A stretch of DNA of 14,739 bases from Auxenochlorella pyrenoidosa (taxonomy: Eukaryota; Chlorophyta; Trebouxiophyceae; Chlorellales; Chlorellaceae), in assembly GCA_001430745.1 (NCBI GenBank), contig KQ482003.1:40171-54909 (forward strand), given 5' to 3'. Made by a program: the position numbers and the translations under genes. Under the pieces are notes generated by a model. The model saw only the letters and a program-made list of their open reading frames with translations. It was not told where the DNA came from and searched no databases. Positions within the stretch are counted from its first letter, which is position 1. Every line of letters begins with the position of its first letter. Of this stretch, positions 9,568-14,739 are shown piece after piece.

Positions 9568-9596
9568 GCAGGAAACACAGCCCTGGAGGGGCAGCT

Positions 9597-12500
9597 ATGT
9601 GGGTCCCGACACTTGTCTGCCTTCTTGCGACGCTTGACCGCGGCGCACAGGGGGGCGCAACATTTGGAGGAACTGTGCGCTCGCAAGCATTAGCAGCAGG
9701 TTCTGCAGCCGGCGCCCTCTTCAGCGTCCGGCGGGAGCTGGCGGGTTCCGTAGCAGTTGCGGCGCTAGCGCCGCTGCCGAACGGCAAGCCCTTTGCGCTA
9801 GGGGCTTACGCGGTTTCCGACATCTGGGTGAACCCAGCCACGGGCAATGATGCGAACAGCGGCGCAACCCGGGCTGCAGCCAAGCGGACGCTCACGGCTG
9901 CGTGGAGCATGATCCCCACAAGCACGCAGCTGACCTCACGCGGCTTCCGCCTGCGCCTCACGGCCGGCCGGTTTACCGAGTCAATGCGTGAGAGGGCCTG
10001 CAGTTGCCCGTATCGCAAGCACTTGGTTGCGAACTGGTCGAGGGTCGCCTAGCTGTTCCCCGTTTGCCCTGTGAAGCACCGAGCCTGCCTGACCGCATGC
10101 TTTTGAGCACGTGGCCTGCAGGGCCCAGCTACTGGGAGCGGCGGTGGGGCTCCCAGGCGGCGCCCATCATCATAGAGGCAGCGGACGGGCCCAACACCGC
10201 CGTGATTGATGGGGTCAACATGTTTGACTGCAGGTGGGGGGCCAGGCTGCTCAAGCGCCGCCAGCAGCCAACGCACGCAGTGCGTGGCAGGCAGTGAGGG
10301 GTGCAGGCCTGCTCTCAGGAGGTCCTCGTTTGTGGGCAAGCAGACTGCAGCGAGCGGCGCCCTGTGTCCCTTGCATGAGGCCCGCAGACACCCACACCTC
10401 ATGTTTACCACCCTTGCAGGCACGTGTACTTTCTGGGAGTCAAGTTCCAGCTGGGGGGCGACCACCCCCTGCACTGCGAGCGCTGCGTCAACCTGCTGCT
10501 GCGCAAGTGCGCTGCCGCCGTGCAGGCCGGCGGTGAAGGGGCGTGCATGGTCAACAGCGTGTGTGCCTGTGAACAGAACAAGCGTGTGTTTTGTGCACAC
10601 CTGCCTGCGAGCACATGGCCTGGCTGCTGCCCCATTTCAACCTGCCCAGCTCTGCGCCTCCCTGCCTGCAGCGTCACCATTGCCGGCATCTGCCCACGCG
10701 GCTACCGCGACTGCGGGGTACAAGAGGCTGCCAAGATTAACCAGGGCACGGGCATCTGGGTGGAGAACTCGGAGATTTTCAACGGCTGGAATGCTGCCTT
10801 TGACTGCATGGCGTGCCAGGCGAGCAGGCTGGGACTTGAAGGACAGGTGGCACGACGGGGTGCAGCATGCAGGCAGGCAGGCAGGCCAACTTAACCTGTC
10901 CACGCTGTTGGAACAGCAATACTTTTTGTCTTGCTTGTGCCCCCGGAGCTGGAGCTCACAAACAGCACGAGCGGGCGGATGCTCTGCGAGCAGCTGCGGT
11001 AGGCGGGGCTGCTGAGGCGGTGCCACACACTTCCCGACGCCCCCACTCCCGCGGCCCCCTGCCTGCAGTATGGCCATGTGCTGCGCAGCCGCATCCACTC
11101 GGCCGGCTGGTGTGCTTTTGTCAAGGGCGGCTCAGGCAAGGCCCCCCCTGCCATGCAGCCCCCCGCCGGCCTACCCCCGCCTGCTCTGACCGGGGGAGGG
11201 CGCTCCGGGCGGCTGTGCCTGCCGCCTGTGAGCGCCACGTGCGTCTAGCAGCACGAGGCGTCCACCTCCGCCCCGCCTCGCCCCTCTTCCGCAGCCTACT
11301 GGCGCTTAGAGGGGAACGAGGTGTACAACTGCCTGACCAGCGGCATCTCCGCGGGGCAGGGCAGCGGGGTGGACTACCTGGTGGCGCCCTGGGTGCAGTG
11401 GGATGTGTACGACCTCAAGGCGAGGGAGAACCGGGGGGGGCTGGGGCTGGGGAGCGTTGTATACTGCTGGCGGCGTCTGCGCGCTCGTCGAGAGCTGGCC
11501 CGGATGTTAACCTGCTGTGGCAGCACAGGACAGGGCTTGGTATGCCACCCATCTTCTTGCGCTGCAACTGGCCGCCGTCGGCCAGGCAATTGATTACTTG
11601 CTGTAGCACAGCGTCGCGCCTTCGGTCCCCTCCCTGCCTGCCCCTCAGGTGGTCAACAACTATGTGCACGATGTGACGGGGGCGGGACTGGGGGTCTGGG
11701 GCTGCTACGACTGGTGCGAGCTTGTGCCCTACCAAGCAGGATGCGGGAGGCAGGGCGGTGGGCTCTACTGCAGCACTGCCTGCTCGCCTTCTGAGGCAGT
11801 GCTGAGCCCGGCTTGCCGTCAGGCGCATGCCTTCCCTGCTGCCTTTGCTGCAGCCTGTTCGCTTACAACACGCTCGTGCGCGTGGGCAGCTCATCACACA
11901 CGCTTGAGGTCAACCTGGGGCCGCGCAGCTGCGACGGTGAGGGCAGCCAAGGCCTGCCAGCACTTGCAGGCCGGCACTGGGCGGGAAGCGGTGACTGCTT
12001 TTGGCAGCAGTCTTGCTTCAAGCTGCCCTAACAAGCCTAGCCTCTGTGCCCGCCACTCCCTGTCGGTGCTGCTGCAGGCAGTGATGCCGCCTGCGCTGCA
12101 GCCTTGGCGGCCGGTGGCTGGGGCCCGCCCAGAATGAGCGCTCCCGCAGTGAACATCCCAAATCAGAACATATATTTCTTCAACAACTTGGTCTACAACC
12201 CGCTGGGTTTCCAGTCACAGGCAAGGCATCAAGATGGAAAGGACTTGTCCACGTTGGCGGAAGCAGTGCAGCCATGTGGTGCCTGCCACCTGCTGGTGCA
12301 GGCCTCGTGCCTGCCCCGTCAATCAACCCACCGCTGCTGCCCAACCCTGCAGTGGCAGCACATCCAGGTGCAGGGCCCTGCGGCCTCCAACACACCCCGC
12401 CTGGGGTCCATGGTGCATGCCGACACACACCTGGTCTTCAGGTGGGAGGGCAGGGCACGCGCAGCGATGCGCCCCCACCCACCCCCACCCCCCATCCACC

Positions 12501-14498
12501 CACCCACCCACACCCCCCACTGTGCCTGCAAGGACATGCTCTGCTGTCCCACAGCAAACAGGGTTATGGGATCCAGCCACGGTCGCAGTGCTCTTACGTG
12601 CTTGTCAGCGTAATGCCGCTGACTCTTCCTCTTGATCCTCTGCGCGCAGGGGCAACCTGTTCTGGAACGGCCCCCCCGGCCACCCTCTCGGGCTGGGAGA
12701 CAGCACCGGCTGCCGCAGCAGTAACCCGACCTGCAGCGAGGCTCTCATCCTCGCTCAGAACTATGTCAACACGATGCGGCCCGTGCTGACGCCCGCGTGG
12801 CGCCCAGCAGCCGGCAGCGGGCTGGGCGGCCTGCCGATGCTGGTGCGCCCGCTGCCCGCCTTCCCAGCCTGGGCAGCTGGCAACTCGGCGCCGACAGGCA
12901 CCCTGACCAACGGAGTGGCCACAGACAAAGAGGGCGGCCCGCGGGCAACTGCCGCGAGGGATGCACCGGGGGCGTGGGTTCTGCCCGGATCGGGAGCGTT
13001 GCTGCCGGCACCGCCACCAGCCCGGCGCCCTCCGCCGCCGCAGCTCAGGCGACCGCCGCCATCCACGCGCCAGCCCCGCCCCCCGCCGCCTCGGCGGCCA
13101 CCCTCCAATCTGCCTCCCCCAACAAGAGTGCCAGGCCCACCGCCACTTGCGCGCCCGTCGCCGCCCTCATCGCACGACGCATTCTGGCTGCCCACCGGCC
13201 AGCCCTTCTCCATAGGCACCCTCACAGGCATGACCCACCTGTGGGTCGACCCTGCTGGCGGGGCTGACGGGGCAGGCCGGGGCGGCAGCCGCGCCACCGC
13301 GCTCAGGACGCTTGCAACGGCCTGGCAGCGGGTGCCGGCACGCCAGCAGCTGACGGGCGGCTGGCACATCCACATTATGCCCGGCACCCTGACACCTGCA
13401 CAGAGTGAGCCAGACTCAACCGTGAGGTCGCCTGGGGGCATTCTTTGGGGCGCAGCGTGCCCTAGGCTGGCAGCGAGCCTTTGGGAAGTGCCCGCAGCGG
13501 CTACCAGCATCCCTGATGCGCGCACCCCCTTTTGTCTGCTGTGCCCGGCTGACTGCCAGCCCCCAGCCCCACCTCCACCCTGCGCAGTGCCCAACTACTG
13601 GGAGAGCCGGTGGGGCACCCGGGCAGCGCCCATCATCATCCAGGCGGCCGAGGGGCCCGGCACCGTGACGCTCGCCTCCATGAATGTGTACGATGTCAGG
13701 CAAGCGGGTGCAGCCGTGCCAGAGCGCCCCAACCCTGCTCTTGCGCCTGGGGCAGTGCATGTGGTTGTGTCATGGGGTAGGCCACCGCTTGCAAGAAAAA
13801 GTTGCCCTGTGCCTTGGGGCGTGCGGGCCTCAGGGGATGCGGTTGCCGCCCCAGCACAGCCCCTGCTGGTTCTTCCAATGCCACGCAGGCACCTGTACCT
13901 GATCTCCGTCACCCTCCAGTCAGCCGGCGACGTCTTCCACTGCGAGCAGTGCACCCACCTCCTGCTGCGCAACGTCACGGGTGTGCACGCGGGGAGCCGG
14001 GCACTGGGCAGGTGCAGGGCCCGGCCTCGGCTGCAACTCTGCGCAGCAACTCTTCATGAATGCCTCGGGTTGATGAGCGACAGCTGCTGCCTTGATCAAT
14101 GCCCCCCCCACCCCCTGCAGCCAGGGGCCTCTGCCCTGCCGGGTACAGCGCGGACGACGGCTGCGGTGTGCAGGAGACCGTGAAGCTGAACCAGTGCCAG
14201 GGCGTGTGGGTGGAGGGCCTGAGGGCCAGCGGCGCGTGGGACAACGCTTTCGACTGCGTGGCGTGCCAGGTGGGTGGGCTGGGCTGCTGGCTCAGAAAGA
14301 ACTTACTGCATGTTCAGTGCCACCGCCACAGTAGGTGTCTTGGTTGTCCCGCAGCTGAGACGGAGCCCTGCCCCGGTGCGCTGTCAAGCCAGTGCGCGTG
14401 CTCAACCCGCCGCCGCAACCTTTGCCTGCAGTACGGGCACATCCTGAACAGCCGCTTCTCAGATTCGGAGTGGGGACTGTACCTGAAGGGTGGCAGCG
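9597..14498 (+). CDS. secreted two-domain right-handed beta-helix protein with proline-rich linker (3' end missing)
   Basis: Fifteen exons: 9597-9987, 10122-10233, 10420-10506, 10672-10819, 11069-11135, 11295-11419, 11649-11713, 11854-11936, 12078-12220, 12353-12441, 12650-13404, 13588-13699, 13889-13980, 14121-14269, 14432-14498. All phases match, giving at least 828 codons; the next donor (GTGAGC) is at 14499 and the gene runs off the window. The N-terminus (MWVPTLVCLLATL) looks like a signal peptide. Copy 1 opens with DIWVNPATGNDANSG, typical of bacterial and algal parallel beta-helix (pectin-lyase-like) proteins, followed by rungs such as VVNNYVHDVTGAGLGVWG and AYNTLVRVGSSSHTLEV. A Pro/Arg-rich linker (about residues 555-613) leads to copy 2, which opens HLWVDPAGGADG. 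Five introns begin with GC: 10820, 11136, 11420, 12221 and 13700. Probably a wall or extracellular-matrix protein or polysaccharide-active protein; no catalytic residues were identified, so enzyme activity is not claimed. Confidence 0.85.
10869..10886 (+). repeat. GCAG tetranucleotide repeat in intron 4
   Basis: About four and a half GCAG units lie within intron 4 of the beta-helix gene. It has no evident role, but it offers several AG dinucleotides that are not used as acceptors in my model. Confidence 0.7.
12472..12519. repeat. C-rich tract, G-quadruplex motif on the minus strand
   Basis: Runs of CCC separated by A or CA fill part of intron 10 of the beta-helix gene. The minus strand therefore reads GGGTGGGTGGGTGG followed by further G-runs, which fits the G-quadruplex consensus. 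On the transcript it is a pyrimidine-rich tract, well before the acceptor at 12648-12649. Confidence 0.7.
13000..13180 (+). other. proline-rich linker between the two beta-helix copies
   Basis: About 58 residues of Pro, Arg and Ala with repeated PPPP and PPXR runs, such as ARRPPPPQLRRPPP. It resembles the rod spacers of volvocine and other green-algal hydroxyproline-rich glycoproteins (pherophorin-like layout). It lies inside exon 11, in frame with both domains, which argues that the two copies belong to one protein. Confidence 0.7.
13185..14498 (+). repeat. beta-helix domain, copy 2 (truncated by the window)
   Basis: It starts at LPTGQPFSIGTLTG, matching LPNGKPFALGAY of copy 1, and repeats the same exon order: exon 12 is 112 nt like exon 2, exon 15 is 67 nt like exon 5, and exons 13 and 14 (92 and 149 nt) match exons 3 and 4 (87 and 148 nt). 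Shared motifs are NYWESRWGT, HCEQCTHLLLRNVT, GCGVQETVKLNQ, AFDCVACQ and YGHILNSR. The part matching exons 6-11 lies to the right of the window. Confidence 0.85.
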
Positions 14499-14545
14499 GT
14501 GAGCGCGCAGCAGGCAGCTTGCTGCCGCCGGGCGGACCTGCGCAG

Positions 14546-14583
14546 CCAGGCTGAGGAGCCAGGGCCAGGCTTAGGAGCCAGGG
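14546..14583 (+). repeat. 19-bp tandem direct repeat, two units
   Basis: CCAGGCTGAGGAGCCAGGG is followed directly by CCAGGCTTAGGAGCCAGGG, with one difference. It lies in the presumed intron 15 of the beta-helix gene. Confidence 0.8.
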
Positions 14584-14687
14584 CTCCGGCGCATCAGGGC
14601 CATGCAGCCGCTGTGCTGCCCGCTGCGCCTGCCCCGCATGCCAAGCTCCAACCGTTGGCGCACACCCTTCGCCCCGCCGCCATGTAC

Positions 14688-14739
14688 CCCACCCCCCCCC
14701 CNCCCNCCNCNCNCNCACNCGCACACGACGACGACGACG
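14688..14739. other. poly-C tract with undetermined bases, then ACG repeat
   Basis: A C-run breaks into alternating C and N (14702-14719) and then a short CGA/ACG microsatellite reaches the window edge. This looks like poor sequence across a homopolymer, probably near a contig end or gap. It blocks finding the next exon of the beta-helix gene. Confidence 0.8.

Larger units (their letters stand above)
8546..9596. promoter_or_regulatory. divergent intergenic region between gene B and the beta-helix gene
   Basis: About 1.05 kb separates the two start codons, which point away from each other, so both promoters should be here. The stretch from about 9100 to 9260 is clearly more AT-rich than the rest of the window. 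It holds a perfect hairpin (9140-9173), a TGTAA at 9213-9217 on the plus strand and a TATA-like TTTATA at 9458-9463. ORFs exist on both strands (for example minus 9007-8684) but none resembles a known family or has supporting exon structure. A small plus-strand gene ending at the TGTAA cannot be excluded. Confidence 0.5.
9770..12900 (+). repeat. beta-helix domain, copy 1
   Basis: This copy spreads over exons 1-11 of the plus-strand gene, from PLPNGKPFALGAY to the region after RGNLFWNGPPGHPLG. It is complete: opening strand with the GNDANSG turn, a Trp-rich SYWERRWG motif, cysteine-rich DCGVQEAAKINQ and AFDCMACQ segments, then asparagine-rich rungs. The NVT at the exon 3/4 junction is a possible N-glycosylation site. 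The end point is approximate. Confidence 0.75.

Noticed and set aside
12774..14183. A separate gene starting at the ATG at 12774
   Set aside because: The frame continues upstream in phase into exon 11 at 12650 and encodes the end of copy 1, so the Met is internal.
9597..14498. Pectate lyase or other polysaccharide lyase activity for the beta-helix protein
   Set aside because: The fold fits, but I could not identify a calcium-binding Asp cluster or catalytic Arg/Lys pattern, so only the fold is claimed.
1..14739. tRNA, rRNA, CRISPR, transposase or reverse transcriptase
   Set aside because: No cloverleaf-like sequence, repeat-spacer array or recognisable mobile-element protein was seen on either strand.

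Overview
This is a GC-rich nuclear segment from a eukaryote, most likely a green alga. Many short introns (about 110-270 bp) end in CTGCCTGCAG-like acceptors, GC is very high at third codon positions, and the protein types fit (GATA-like zinc fingers with Gln/Ala-rich spacers; a secreted beta-helix protein with a hydroxyproline-type linker). A Chlorella/Coccomyxa-like trebouxiophyte is my guess, but the genus cannot be read from the sequence. No prokaryotic operon, tRNA, rRNA, CRISPR array or transposon was seen.

Layout. (1) 33-327 (+): the last two exons of an unidentified gene entering from the left. (2) 616-4305 (-): gene A, 7 exons, about 905 aa, a multi-zinc-finger protein with a repeated C-terminal helical domain. 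(3) 4932-8545 (-): gene B, 6 exons, about 898 aa, a tandem paralogue of A with an extra finger module, an extra single finger and a clear nuclear localisation signal. (4) 8546-9596: a divergent intergenic region with a perfect 14-bp hairpin and a TATA-like element. (5) 9597 to beyond 14498 (+): a large gene, at least 15 exons, for a secreted right-handed beta-helix protein made of two tandem copies of one domain joined by a proline-rich linker. It runs into undetermined bases at the right edge.

How it fits together. A and B look like a local duplication of a nuclear, probably DNA-binding regulator. Exon phases chain perfectly across all junctions, and the same 276-nt exon and the same terminal exon are recognisable in both. 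They are transcribed away from the beta-helix gene, so B and the beta-helix gene may share a promoter region. Nothing in the sequence shows that the regulators control the beta-helix gene.

The most notable signal is in splicing. By my reconstruction, 8 of 26 complete introns begin with GC rather than GT. In the beta-helix gene, matched introns of the two copies swap GT and GC in both directions, and one matched intron has shifted by 8 nt. The second notable feature is a paired-finger module whose last zinc knuckle is split by a phase-2 intron, together with a C-terminal helical repeat that carries a phase-0 intron at the same residue in all four copies. Exon models were made by eye from frame, phase and paralogue comparison and have no transcript support.
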